Source: Natronobiforma cellulositropha (lineage in GTDB: Archaea; Halobacteriota; Halobacteria; Halobacteriales; Natrialbaceae). Taken from it: a DNA stretch of 64,000 bases. The stretch lies in assembly GCF_025629245.1 (NCBI RefSeq), contig NZ_JANZXN010000030.1, forward strand, positions 114,855 through 178,854, in the 5' to 3' direction. Shown here one piece after another: positions 1 through 7,468 of the stretch; the stretch's first letter is position 1, and the number at the start of each line of letters is the position of its first letter. A model generated the notes under the pieces. That model worked only from the letters and a program-made list of their open reading frames with translations. It did no database searches and was not told where the DNA came from. The position numbers were made by a program, and so were the translations under genes.

Positions 1-1026
1 GAGCTGTGCGGTCGTCGAGTAGGCCAGCCGTCGCTTGAGGTGGTCCTTGCGCAGGGCGATGATACTCGCCGCGAGTAAGGTGAACGCCGCGAGAATCGCG
101 ATCGGTACGTTGAGGCCGACCTCGCCGACGAGTGGGACCTGTAAGGGAAGTGCCTGAATCGTCTCGACGCCGTAGACGTCGAGGATGACGCGGGCGACGC
201 CGAACGCCCCGGATTTGACGACTGCCACCGCGTGGAGCAGCCCGGAGACGGGCGTCGGCGCGACCATCGCGTCGGCCAGCCAGGAGTGAAGCGGCATGAC
301 GGCCGCCTTTACGCCGAACCCAGCGATCAGCAGGAAGAACGCGGCCTGAGCGATTCCCGGATCGACGGCCGCGGCTTCCGCGAGTGCGCCCATCCCGCCG
401 GCTTCGAACTCGAGCGTTGGTTCACCGACGAGTCCGGTGAGCCAGTAGACGAGCACCGTCCCCGCCAGCAGGAACACCCCGCCGCCGAAGAAGGTGTAGG
501 TGAGGTACTTCCGGCCGGCGATTCTGGCCTCGTCGTCCTCGTTGTGGGCGACCAGCGGGTAGGTCACGAGCGAGAGGAGTTCGTAGAAGACGAAGATCGT
601 GAGTAAGTTCCCGGCGAAGGCGATACCGACCGCCGTCGAGAGGCTCGCCGCGAACGCCGCGAAAAAGCGCGTCTGGGCGTGTTCGTCCAGCCCGCGCATG
701 TAGCCGGCCGCATAGAAGGAGGTGAAGATCCAGAGAAAACTCGCGAGTAAGGCGAAGAGCATCCCCAGCGGGTCCGCTCGCAGCGTGAAGTCGATGCCGG
801 CGACGAACTCGAGTCCGGTCGACTCGGCGAGGCTCCACTCGTAGACGGTGCCCTCGAGGACGCCCGGAAGCATACTCAGGACGATCCCGAACTTGGTGAG
901 CGCGGCCAGCACCGACCAGCCTTCACGGACGTTCGGGTGGCGGTACGAGGCGACGATCAGGACGACCGCGATGGCCGAGACGAGGACGGCCGCCAGCGGG
1001 CGCGGGTCAGAGACTGGATCTACCAT
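1..1026 (-). CDS. Mrp antiporter subunit D-like protein, C-terminus beyond window
   Basis: The minus strand is open from an ATG at 1026 to the window edge (342 codons visible, no stop), so the gene is partial. The product is a multi-spanning NuoL/M/N-type antiporter subunit. It has a glutamate in a helix reading FYELLSLVTYPLV and the lysine/histidine-bearing stretches KAAVMPLHSWLADA and PTPVSGLLHAVAVVKSG, the residues that carry protons in NuoM/MrpD relatives. It is the last visible gene of the Mrp operon and a second D-type subunit behind the gene ending at 1026. The upstream stop and this start overlap as TGATG, which suggests translational coupling. It could be called MnhA- or MnhD-like; the missing C-terminus would help decide. 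Family is secure, subunit letter is not. Confidence 0.85.
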   Translation of the reverse strand, partial: MVDPVSDPRPLAAVLVSAIAVVLIVASYRHPNVREGWSVLAALTKFGIVLSMLPGVLEGTVYEWSLAESTGLEFVAGIDFTLRADPLGMLFALLASFLWIFTSFYAAGYMRGLDEHAQTRFFAAFAASLSTAVGIAFAGNLLTIFVFYELLSLVTYPLVAHNEDDEARIAGRKYLTYTFFGGGVFLLAGTVLVYWLTGLVGEPTLEFEAGGMGALAEAAAVDPGIAQAAFFLLIAGFGVKAAVMPLHSWLADAMVAPTPVSGLLHAVAVVKSGAFGVARVILDVYGVETIQALPLQVPLVGEVGLNVPIAILAAFTLLAASIIALRKDHLKRRLAYSTTAQL

Positions 1027-2579
1027 CAGTTGAACACCTCCGCAGTGAACGGCTCGAGTAACTCGAAGAACAGCCCTCCGGCGAAGCCGAGGAGGACGGC
1101 CAGCACGGCGATACAGACGACGACCGCGAGCATGGCGACCGTGACGCGGCCGGTGGTCCCGCCGTTGGCGGCGTCAGTACCGCCGTCGGTCGCCGCAGCG
1201 GGCGCGTGGTCGTGAGCGGTATCGTGGGGGTCAGAGAGTGGGTGGGCGGGGGTGAAGTACATCCGCTCGAGCAGTCGGGCGACGTAGGCGAGGGTGAGCA
1301 TCGTCGAGAGGAAGATGACCGCGGAGACGACCCACGCCTCGGCCTGGACGGCCCCGAGGGCGATGTACCACTTGCCGATGAAGCCGACCGACGGCGGGAT
1401 GCCGACGAGGGCGATCAGGAGGACGGCCATCCCGCCGGCGACGTAGGGGCGTTCGTGGGCGAGTCCGGCGTACTCGCCGACGGTTCGCGCGCCGTAGCCG
1501 AGGGCGACGACGCCGACGGCGAGGAAGAGTCCGGCTTTCAGCAGGCCGTGGCCGAGCAGGTGAATCACCGCGCCGACGAACGCGGTCTCGGTCGCGATGC
1601 CGTAGGCGGCGACGATGAGCCCGAACTGCGAGACCGACGAGTAGGCGAGCATCCGCTTGACGTCGTACTGGATGACCGCGAGGACGCTCCCGGCGACGAC
1701 GCTGGTCGCGCCGACGGCGACGATGATCTCACTCGCGTAGGGCGTCGCCGTGACGAAGTCGACGGTGAAGACGGTGAACAGGACGCGACCGAGCGCGTAC
1801 GCCGAGACCGTCGAGACGAGTGCGGCGACCAGCGGCGTGACCCCGTCGGGGGCGTGCTGGTAGGCGTCCGGCTGCCAGCCGTGGAGCGGCCACTGGGCGA
1901 CCTTGATCGCGAAGCCGACGAAGATGAACGCGAAGCCGGCGACGACGAGCGTGTTGTCGTAGCCAGCCGCCTCGACCTGCGTCTGGAGGTCGAGCATGTT
2001 GAGCGTCCCCGTCGCCATGAACAGGAAGCCAACGCCGAGGAGGTAGAGCGACGCACCGACGGTGCCGACGATCAGGTACTTCAGCGCCGCGACCGCCGAC
2101 TCCGGGCCGTCGCCGCTGGCGACGAGCGCGTAGGTCCCGAGACCGACGATCTCGAGGAAGACGAACATGTTGAAGACGTCGCCGGTCAGCGAGAGACCGA
2201 GTAAGCCACCAACTAACAGCAGGTAGCCGCTGTAGAAGGTGTTCCCGCGCGGGCCGCCGACGCGCGTGTAGGCGAGGACGGCCAGCGAGACACCGGTGAC
2301 GAGCAGGACGATCAGCGTCGAGAACTCGTCGGCGACGAGTTCGATGCCGACCGGGCGGGCGAAGCCACCCAGTTCGTGGATCACGAGCACGTGTGTGGCG
2401 TCGCCGAAGACCGTCGTCGCCAGCGAGAGCGACGCGAGGAACGTCCCCGCACAGGTCACGAGCGCGACCGACCAGCCGGTTCGCTCGAGTCTGAGCCCGA
2501 AGATCAACGGCAGCGTCGCCGCGAGGATGGGCGCGGCCACGAGCAAGATTGGGAGGACGCTCCCGATCTCTTCACTCAT
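1026..2579 (-). CDS. mnhD: Na+/H+ antiporter subunit D (MrpD/MnhD)
   Basis: A 517-residue polytopic membrane protein of the Mrp/complex I proton-pumping family. Visible signatures are the glutamate in MFVFLEIVGLGTYAL and the K/H motifs AIKVAQWPLHGWQPDA and GHGLLKAGLF. The start is placed at the ATG beginning MSEEIGSVL, which overlaps the mrpC stop by 8 nt; a longer reading frame exists but would run far into mrpC. The C-terminus has an acidic, low-complexity loop (TAHDHAPAAATDGGTDAANGG) before a last hydrophobic segment. It acts in the cytoplasmic membrane as part of a hetero-oligomeric Na+(or K+)/H+ exchanger, expected to matter for pH and sodium homeostasis in a halophile. Confidence 0.92.
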   Translation of the reverse strand: MSEEIGSVLPILLVAAPILAATLPLIFGLRLERTGWSVALVTCAGTFLASLSLATTVFGDATHVLVIHELGGFARPVGIELVADEFSTLIVLLVTGVSLAVLAYTRVGGPRGNTFYSGYLLLVGGLLGLSLTGDVFNMFVFLEIVGLGTYALVASGDGPESAVAALKYLIVGTVGASLYLLGVGFLFMATGTLNMLDLQTQVEAAGYDNTLVVAGFAFIFVGFAIKVAQWPLHGWQPDAYQHAPDGVTPLVAALVSTVSAYALGRVLFTVFTVDFVTATPYASEIIVAVGATSVVAGSVLAVIQYDVKRMLAYSSVSQFGLIVAAYGIATETAFVGAVIHLLGHGLLKAGLFLAVGVVALGYGARTVGEYAGLAHERPYVAGGMAVLLIALVGIPPSVGFIGKWYIALGAVQAEAWVVSAVIFLSTMLTLAYVARLLERMYFTPAHPLSDPHDTAHDHAPAAATDGGTDAANGGTTGRVTVAMLAVVVCIAVLAVLLGFAGGLFFELLEPFTAEVFN

Positions 2580-2961
2580 CGGCACGCACCTCCCTGAGGG
2601 TGTCCTCACGGAGTGTTCCGTACTCCGAATAGATGCGGACGATCAGCGCGAGGGCGACGGCCGTCAGCGCCACCCCGACGACGATGGCCGTCAGGACGAT
2701 CACGTGCGGGAGCGGGCTCGCGACGAACAGCTCGCCGGGGGCCACCTCGGCCGGGACGACCGGCGAGTCGCCGGGTTCGCCGTCGACCTCGACGTAGGCG
2801 ACCGAGACGAAAAAGAGGAAGATGGCCGTCTGGAAGAGGTTGACGCCGATCACCTTCTTGACGAGGTTCTCGTTGGCGATCATCATGTAGAGACCGACGC
2901 CCAGGAGGACGAACATCAGCGCGTAGGCGTAGTGGCTGGCGAGGATCTCGAGACCGATCAT
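2572..2961 (-). CDS. mnhC: Na+/H+ antiporter subunit C (MrpC/NuoK-like)
   Basis: 129 residues, the usual MrpC/NuoK size, with three hydrophobic segments: YAYALMFVLLGVGLYMM, then LFQTAIFLFFVSVAYV, then HVIVLTAIVVGVALTAVALALIV. The short NuoK-like core MIANENLVKKVIGVNLFQTAIF is recognisable. An extra polar loop (EVDGEPGDSPVVPAEVAPGE) sits between helices 2 and 3. It overlaps mrpB by 4 nt upstream and mrpD by 8 nt downstream, so it is surely co-transcribed. Confidence 0.92.
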   Translation of the reverse strand: MIGLEILASHYAYALMFVLLGVGLYMMIANENLVKKVIGVNLFQTAIFLFFVSVAYVEVDGEPGDSPVVPAEVAPGELFVASPLPHVIVLTAIVVGVALTAVALALIVRIYSEYGTLREDTLREVRADE

Positions 2962-3488
2962 CGCTTCTCACCTCCCTCGAGACCGCCGTCGGGGCGGGTC
3001 TCGACCTCGCTCGAGTCGCGCCGTTCGGGAGTGAACCCGGAGGCGGTCGCGAAGAAGAGCGTGATGACGACGCCCGCGACGATCAGGGCGATGCCGCCGA
3101 TCTCGATGGCTTCCATGCCCCACTTGGTGCCGCCGGGGATGCCGAGGACGGACTCGAAGAGTTCGTACTCGAGGAACGCCCCGCCGAGGAGGATGGTCGC
3201 GAGACCGACGCTCAGGAAGATGAGCACGCCGCCGGCGACGAGCGCGACGAGGGCGGTGTTCGAGAGCCACTGACGAGTGGGTTCGATACCGAAGGCGAAG
3301 GCGAGCATCAGGACGGTGACGCCGATGATGGCCCCACCCTGGAAGCTACCGCCGGGGGTGTCGGCCCCGTGGAAGGTGAGGAAGAGACCGTAGGTGAGCG
3401 TAAACGGCGCGATGATCTTCACGGCGGTGAGGATCACCTGGCTCTCGGTGTAAGTGTCGTCGAAGCTCTCGCTCGTATCGCTGGCCAT
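2958..3488 (-). CDS. mnhB: Na+/H+ antiporter subunit B (MrpB/MnhB)
   Basis: A 176-residue MnhB-domain membrane protein with a hydrophilic N-terminal tail (MASDTSESFDDTYTESQ) and four hydrophobic spans. The family hallmark is the glycine-rich GADTPGGSFQGGAIIGVTVLMLAFAFG region (split by position, residues about 42-68), typical of MnhB/MbhF. The acidic C-terminal tail is on the cytoplasmic side. It overlaps the neighbouring frames by 1-4 nt. In Mrp systems this subunit normally follows the DUF4040/MrpA C-terminal module, which is the gene immediately upstream here. Confidence 0.9.
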   Translation of the reverse strand: MASDTSESFDDTYTESQVILTAVKIIAPFTLTYGLFLTFHGADTPGGSFQGGAIIGVTVLMLAFAFGIEPTRQWLSNTALVALVAGGVLIFLSVGLATILLGGAFLEYELFESVLGIPGGTKWGMEAIEIGGIALIVAGVVITLFFATASGFTPERRDSSEVETRPDGGLEGGEKR

Positions 3489-4027
3489 CAGGCGAACACC
3501 TCCCGTTTGAGGACGATGAGAACGGCGACACCGGCGGCGAAGACGACGACCGCCTCACCGAAGGTGTCGAAGCCACGGTAGGCGGCGAGGACGGCGGTGA
3601 CGGCGTTCTGGACGCCGGTGTCCTCGTAGGTGTGCTGGATGTAGTACTGGGTGACCTCGGTGTTCGCCCAGACGGGGGCGGCCGGATCGCCGACGGCGTA
3701 CATGTCGCCGAGGACCGTCGAGACGAGCACGAGAACGAACGCGCTCACGACGACGACCGCAGGCAGGTTCACCCGCTCGAAGATCTTCTCGGAGGTCGGG
3801 CGCGTCGTCCGCGCGATAGTGAGCAACAGCAAGATCGTCGTCACCCCGGCGCCGATGGCAGCCTCAGTCATCGCCACGTCGGGAGCGAGCAAGAGGGTGT
3901 AGAGGATCGCCATGCCCAGGCTGTAGGAGCCGAAGACGACGATCGCAGAGAGCACGTCTCGGAAGAGCGCCGTCGCGACGGCGGTCGCGAGGATGAAGAC
4001 CGCGAGCGTGTAGGCGACGAGGCTCAT
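3488..4027 (-). CDS. Mrp antiporter DUF4040/MrpB-like subunit
   Basis: 179 residues from the ATG at 4027 (MSLVAYTLAVFILA). The N-terminal half matches the DUF4040 / MbhD-like module that is the C-terminal part of the large MrpA subunit in bacteria: helix pattern, then SYSLGMAILYTLLLAPDVAMTEAAIGAGVTTILLLLTI. The second half (GFDTFGEAVVVFAAGVAVLIVLKRE) resembles the MbhE/MnhB N-terminal part. So this is the split-off tail of MrpA as a separate gene, a common archaeal arrangement. The start overlaps mrpG as ATGA. Confidence 0.85.
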   Translation of the reverse strand: MSLVAYTLAVFILATAVATALFRDVLSAIVVFGSYSLGMAILYTLLLAPDVAMTEAAIGAGVTTILLLLTIARTTRPTSEKIFERVNLPAVVVVSAFVLVLVSTVLGDMYAVGDPAAPVWANTEVTQYYIQHTYEDTGVQNAVTAVLAAYRGFDTFGEAVVVFAAGVAVLIVLKREVFA

Positions 4028-4356
4028 TTCTCTCCCACCTCCTCGTCGGTGTCGGCCGTCCACGGCTTCACGCCGGTCTCGGCGGCCGCTCGAGCGATGG
4101 CGTGGGCGGCCGTCGGGTTCGTGATGAACACGAAAAAGAGCAACAGGACGGTGTGGATCGTCGCGCCCTGCCAGCCGAGGGCGAGCGCAACGGCGGCGAG
4201 CGCGAGTCCGGCACCGAGCGTGTCGGTCTGGGAGGCCGTGTGTGCCCGCGAGTAGACGTCGGGGAGGCGGATCACGCCGACGGCGGAGACGAAGGTGAAG
4301 AGGATGCCGCCGACGAGGAGGACGACGATCGCCCAGAAGCGGAGGGTCTCGATCAC
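4024..4356 (-). CDS. mnhG: Na+/H+ antiporter subunit G (MrpG)
   Basis: 110 residues starting at GTG 4356, chosen because it forms a GTGA overlap with the mrpF stop and gives the usual family length. Three hydrophobic helices are present, with the MnhG signature GVIRLPDVYSRAHTASQTDTLG after helix 1 and FVFITNPTAAHAIARAA near the end. The short charged tail DTDEEVGEK is halophile-like. It is a minor membrane subunit of the Mrp complex. Confidence 0.92.
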   Translation of the reverse strand: MIETLRFWAIVVLLVGGILFTFVSAVGVIRLPDVYSRAHTASQTDTLGAGLALAAVALALGWQGATIHTVLLLFFVFITNPTAAHAIARAAAETGVKPWTADTDEEVGEK

Positions 4357-4634
4357 AGCACCCCACCTCGTTCGACGGTGAACTTCGAGATGGCGACAGC
4401 CATCAGGAAGTTGAGCAGCGCGTAGATCAGCGCGATGTCGAGGAACCAGGGCTGGCCGAGTCCGGCGGCCAACAGCGCCAGGATCACGACGGTGTTCGTC
4501 CCGAGGACGTTCACCGCGAGGACGCGGTCCTGGGTGGTCGGTCCCGCGACGGCGCGGTACAGCATGGCGATGGCGAGCAGGACGAAGATCGCCGCCGTCG
4601 CCAGGAAGATGTCGTCGAGCAACTCGGCGGTCAT
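4353..4634 (-). CDS. mnhF: Na+/H+ antiporter subunit F (MrpF)
   Basis: 93 residues with three helices and the MnhF motif YRAVAGPTTQDRVLAVNVLG followed by DIALIYALLNFLMAVAISKF. Length and motif are textbook for MrpF. It overlaps both neighbours by 4 nt, so the E-F-G order is translationally coupled. Confidence 0.93.
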   Translation of the reverse strand: MTAELLDDIFLATAAIFVLLAIAMLYRAVAGPTTQDRVLAVNVLGTNTVVILALLAAGLGQPWFLDIALIYALLNFLMAVAISKFTVERGGVL

Positions 4635-5662
4635 AGCTCGTCACCACCGATGATCTCGGTGTCGCCGCGTTCGCGCGGGGTCGGAATCGCCGCCCCATCG
4701 CGGCCGTAGAAGACGAAGCGGACGGCGCGCTCGAGTGAGCCGTCGAAGAGGTCTTCGCGGGCGTCGGGGACGAGCGCGTGGACGATCAGTTGCTGGTCGT
4801 TCGCCCGGACGGTGAGCGTGCCGGGGGTGAGCGTGATGCTGTTGGCGAGGGCGAGCAGCGGGAGACCGCTCCTGACGCGGGCGTTGACGCGACAGACCGA
4901 CGGATCGATCGGCATCGACGGCCGGAGGATCACGAGTGCGATGGCGACGTTCGCCCGGATAATCTCGACTAACAGGTACGGAATGTAGAGCGCGAAGCGG
5001 ATCGTCCGCAGCGGCGAGCCGACGAGCGTCGGTGCCGTGGTGAACGTGACGTGTGAGAGCGTGATCGCGACGATGCCGGCGACCGCCGCGCCGGTGATCA
5101 GATCGAACGGGTAGAACGGATCCCCGAGGACGAGGTAGAAGCCGTAAGAGATGAGAAACATCGTGACGAGGCGGCTGCGACTGCCGGGTCCGACCAGGCG
5201 CTCGTGGCGCGCCGGCCGTTCGACCGGCGCTTCCTCGAACTCGAGGTCAGTCGTGGCGAGTTCGCGCTCGAGTGGCTGGAGCATCGGGGCGGTCGCGCCG
5301 GGCTGGTACTCCGGGTCGAGGACGACGCGGCCGATGTCGTGGTCGGCGGCGTAGGTTTCGAACGCGCGGACGTAGTCGCGCGGGCCGAAGAGGTACTCGT
5401 CGGCGCCGATGACGGCCGTCTCGACGGTGAGCGTCTCGGGGTCGGCGTCCTCTCTGACCCAGGCGGCCGCGCGGTCGAGCAGTGCCTGAGCGCGCTCGAT
5501 GTCTCCGCTCCCTTCCGGGCTGGTGGTCTCGTAGGGAACGGCGACGACGAGGTGCAATTCGGCGTCCTCGTCGGTCCCCGCGGCCGCTCGAGCGGCGTAC
5601 CCGACGGTCTGTCGGACGGTGATCGATTCCGACAACGGGACGATGACGCGCTTATCCGCCAC
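4631..5662 (-). CDS. mnhE: Usp-MrpE fusion: Na+/H+ antiporter subunit E with N-terminal universal stress domain
   Basis: 343 residues, about twice the usual MrpE length. Residues 1 to about 150 look like a universal-stress-protein (UspA) alpha/beta domain (RVIVPLSESITVRQTVGYAA, then VAVPYE, then IGRVVLDPEY). Residues about 170-343 are MrpE: hydrophobic FLISYGFYLVLG, LIPYLLVEIIRANVAIALVIL and LLALANSITLTPGTLTV. The start is GTG 5662, supported by a GGAGGG Shine-Dalgarno-like run 9 nt upstream. It is the first gene of the operon, transcribed toward 1. The Usp part could bind nucleotide and regulate the exchanger, but that is inference. Confidence 0.9.
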   Translation of the reverse strand: MADKRVIVPLSESITVRQTVGYAARAAAGTDEDAELHLVVAVPYETTSPEGSGDIERAQALLDRAAAWVREDADPETLTVETAVIGADEYLFGPRDYVRAFETYAADHDIGRVVLDPEYQPGATAPMLQPLERELATTDLEFEEAPVERPARHERLVGPGSRSRLVTMFLISYGFYLVLGDPFYPFDLITGAAVAGIVAITLSHVTFTTAPTLVGSPLRTIRFALYIPYLLVEIIRANVAIALVILRPSMPIDPSVCRVNARVRSGLPLLALANSITLTPGTLTVRANDQQLIVHALVPDAREDLFDGSLERAVRFVFYGRDGAAIPTPRERGDTEIIGGDEL

Positions 5663-5699
5663 GGCGTTTCCCTCCGTCCGACAGTTTCTCGTTGCTCAT
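5652..5699 (-). other. 15-codon mini-ORF overlapping the mnhE start
   Basis: An ATG at 5699 opens MSNEKLSDGGKRRGG and stops with TAA at 5654-5652, 11 nt inside mnhE. The GGAGGG sequence that would serve mnhE lies within it. It may be a translationally coupled leader peptide or chance. No TATA box is clearly placed for it. A word GGATAACGAAATAG (minus strand, 5757-5744) lies about 45 nt upstream. Confidence 0.3.
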
Positions 5700-6042
5700 G
5701 GCTCGAGTTTCGTTAGTCGACTCAAGCGGTAGCCACAGGAAAACTATTTCGTTATCCGTCAGCCAGACCCCGCGAGTTTTGCGGCCGATATTTTACGCCC
5801 GGTGGCGATAACACACAACATGGGCGATTATCGCAGCAGTTTTCGACTATATGTCAATAAATGGCAGTCAGCGACGATTCGGGGGTGTCCGGCCGGAACT
5901 CGAAGACCCGTCGCGGTCGGGCCGGTGGGCGACGGTCGGCCATCGGAGCGGCCGACAGCCGGAAAAAGAGGGCACGTGCAGGGTGTCGACGCCCGAGCGC
6001 GTCCCGAGGGGTTTAATCGGTCTCGCCGCAGAGGAGAGGGAA
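5663..6042. promoter_or_regulatory. Divergent intergenic region between the Mrp operon and pyrD
   Basis: About 380 bp without a convincing gene. It holds AT-rich stretches facing the Mrp operon (minus strand, around 5744-5757 and around 5788-5796) and a GTTTAA element at 6011-6016 about 30 nt before the pyrD ATG, suitable as its TATA box. Reading frames that cross it are arginine-rich and unlike halophile proteins. Confidence 0.5.
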
Positions 6043-7104
6043 ATGGCGCTGTACGAACTCCTCCGGCCGGCACTCTTTCGACTCCCGGCCGAGACCGCCC
6101 ACGAACTGGGGAAACTCGCCTTGCGAACTGGGGGAGCCACCGAGTCGACCCGACGGGCACTCCGGTACGCCTACGGCTACGAACACCCCGCACTCGAGGT
6201 CGAACTCCTGGGGACGACCTTCCCCAACCCGGTGGGTGTCGCCGCCGGCTTCGACAAGAACGCCGAGGTGACCCACGCGCTCGCGGCGCTCGGGTTCGGG
6301 TTCGTCGAAGTCGGGACGGTCACCCCCTACCCCCAGCCAGGCAACGAACGGCCGCGACTGTTCCGCCTGCCCGCCGACGGTGCGATGGTCAACCGGATGG
6401 GGTTCAACGGCCACGGAGCCGAACGCGTGAAAGACCGCCTCGAGACCGGCGGTCTCCCACCGCGGCCGGTCGGCGTCAACGTCGGGAAGATGAACACCTC
6501 GAACGCCGAGGAGGCCATCGAGGACTACCGACGGGTGTTCGACCGCCTCTACCCCTACCCCGACTACTTCGTGGTCAACGTCTCCTGTCCGAACACCCCA
6601 GAGACGTTCGACCAGCAGTCGCCCGAACACCTGCGAGCGATCTTCGAGACGCTCGAGGACGAGAACCCCGAGGAGAAGCCGGTCCTCGTGAAGATCGGTC
6701 CCGACGCCCCCGAGTCGTCGATCCTCGAGTTACTCGAGATCGTCGAACAGTTCGACCTCGACGGCATCGTCGCGACGAACACGACGACCGCCCGGGACGG
6801 GCTCACGGAGGACCCCCGCGAGTGGGGCGGCCTGAGCGGGAAGCCACTCGAGGGGCGCTCGACGGAGGTGGTCCGCCTGCTGGCGGCGAACACCGACTTG
6901 CCGATCGTCGGCGTCGGCGGCGTCGACTCCGCCGAGAGTGCGTACGCGAAGATCCGCGCAGGCGCGTCGCTCGTCCAGCTCTACACCGGCTTCGTCTACC
7001 GTGGCCCGTCGACCGCCAGCGAGATCAACCGTGGCCTGGTCGCGTTACTCGAGCGCGACGGCTTCTCGTCGGTCGAGGAGGCCGTCGGCGCGGACCTCGA
7101 GTGA
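6043..7104 (+). CDS. pyrD: Dihydroorotate dehydrogenase, class 2 (membrane/quinone type)
   Basis: Oxidises dihydroorotate to orotate in de novo pyrimidine synthesis, passing electrons from FMN to quinone at the membrane. 353 residues from ATG 6043 (GAGGAGAGGG precedes it), the length of class 2 enzymes. It keeps the class 2 N-terminal helix (MALYELLRPALFRLPAETAHEL), the NPVGVAAGFDKN and VGTVTPYPQPGNERPRLFRL motifs, LVKIGPDA, ATNTT, GLSGKPLEGRST and the phosphate-binding IVGVGGVDSAE..GASLVQLYTGFVYRGP. Oddly, the catalytic-base segment reads NVSCPNTP, giving Cys182 where class 2 normally has Ser (Cys is the class 1 residue). The pyrC-like gene lies close by on the other strand. Confidence 0.95.
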   Translation: MALYELLRPALFRLPAETAHELGKLALRTGGATESTRRALRYAYGYEHPALEVELLGTTFPNPVGVAAGFDKNAEVTHALAALGFGFVEVGTVTPYPQPGNERPRLFRLPADGAMVNRMGFNGHGAERVKDRLETGGLPPRPVGVNVGKMNTSNAEEAIEDYRRVFDRLYPYPDYFVVNVSCPNTPETFDQQSPEHLRAIFETLEDENPEEKPVLVKIGPDAPESSILELLEIVEQFDLDGIVATNTTTARDGLTEDPREWGGLSGKPLEGRSTEVVRLLAANTDLPIVGVGGVDSAESAYAKIRAGASLVQLYTGFVYRGPSTASEINRGLVALLERDGFSSVEEAVGADLE

Positions 7105-7118
7105 AAAACTGGCGAGAG

Positions 7119-7412
7119 TCACTCGTCGGCCGGTTTTTCGAGGGCCGCCGTATCGATCTCGGCTTCGAGCCACGCCTCGTGGTCGGCGCGGACCTCGTCG
7201 CGGTCGGGACCGCGGGCGACCTCGCGCCAGGTCGAGGTCTCACGGTCGCAGTGGAGACCGACCGTCTCCTCGCCGACGGTGACGAGAAACGAGATGACGT
7301 GGCCCTGGTACTCGAGGAGCGATTCGACGTAGGTGACCCGCTCGTGGCGTTCGAGCGCGAGCATGTCGAGGTGAGTTCGTGGTCCGTCCGGGAGACTCGA
7401 GCGGATGGTCAT
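7119..7412 (-). CDS. Conserved-looking small haloarchaeal protein of unknown function
   Basis: 97 residues (MTIRSSLPDGPRTHLDMLAL...), acidic and soluble, with no signal or membrane helix. The sequence has a strand-rich middle (HVISFLVTVGEETVGLHCDRET) and ends DTAALEKPADE. An alternative ATG at 7439 would add nine residues. It lies 57 nt downstream of the pyrC-like gene on the same strand and could be co-transcribed. It is convergent with pyrD, only 14 nt apart. I do not recognise a characterised family; the composition supports a real halophile protein. Confidence 0.65.
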   Translation of the reverse strand: MTIRSSLPDGPRTHLDMLALERHERVTYVESLLEYQGHVISFLVTVGEETVGLHCDRETSTWREVARGPDRDEVRADHEAWLEAEIDTAALEKPADE

Positions 7413-7468
7413 TGGTCCCGATTGGGGCGTTCGAACCATGAATTTTCTCACTCGAGCGTGAAGTGAAC

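Noticed and set aside
1206..2204. Long plus-strand frame opposite mrpD
   Set aside because: Arg/Asp-rich codon-shadow of the Mrp gene; no domain, no promoter.
5744..5757. GGATAACGAAATAG before mnhE as an eleventh ATAACAAAG site
   Set aside because: One central base differs and spacing to the next start codon (about 48-90 nt) does not match, so not counted.
5802..7466. 554-codon frame overlapping pyrD
   Set aside because: Very arginine-rich out-of-frame translation of pyrD and its surroundings.
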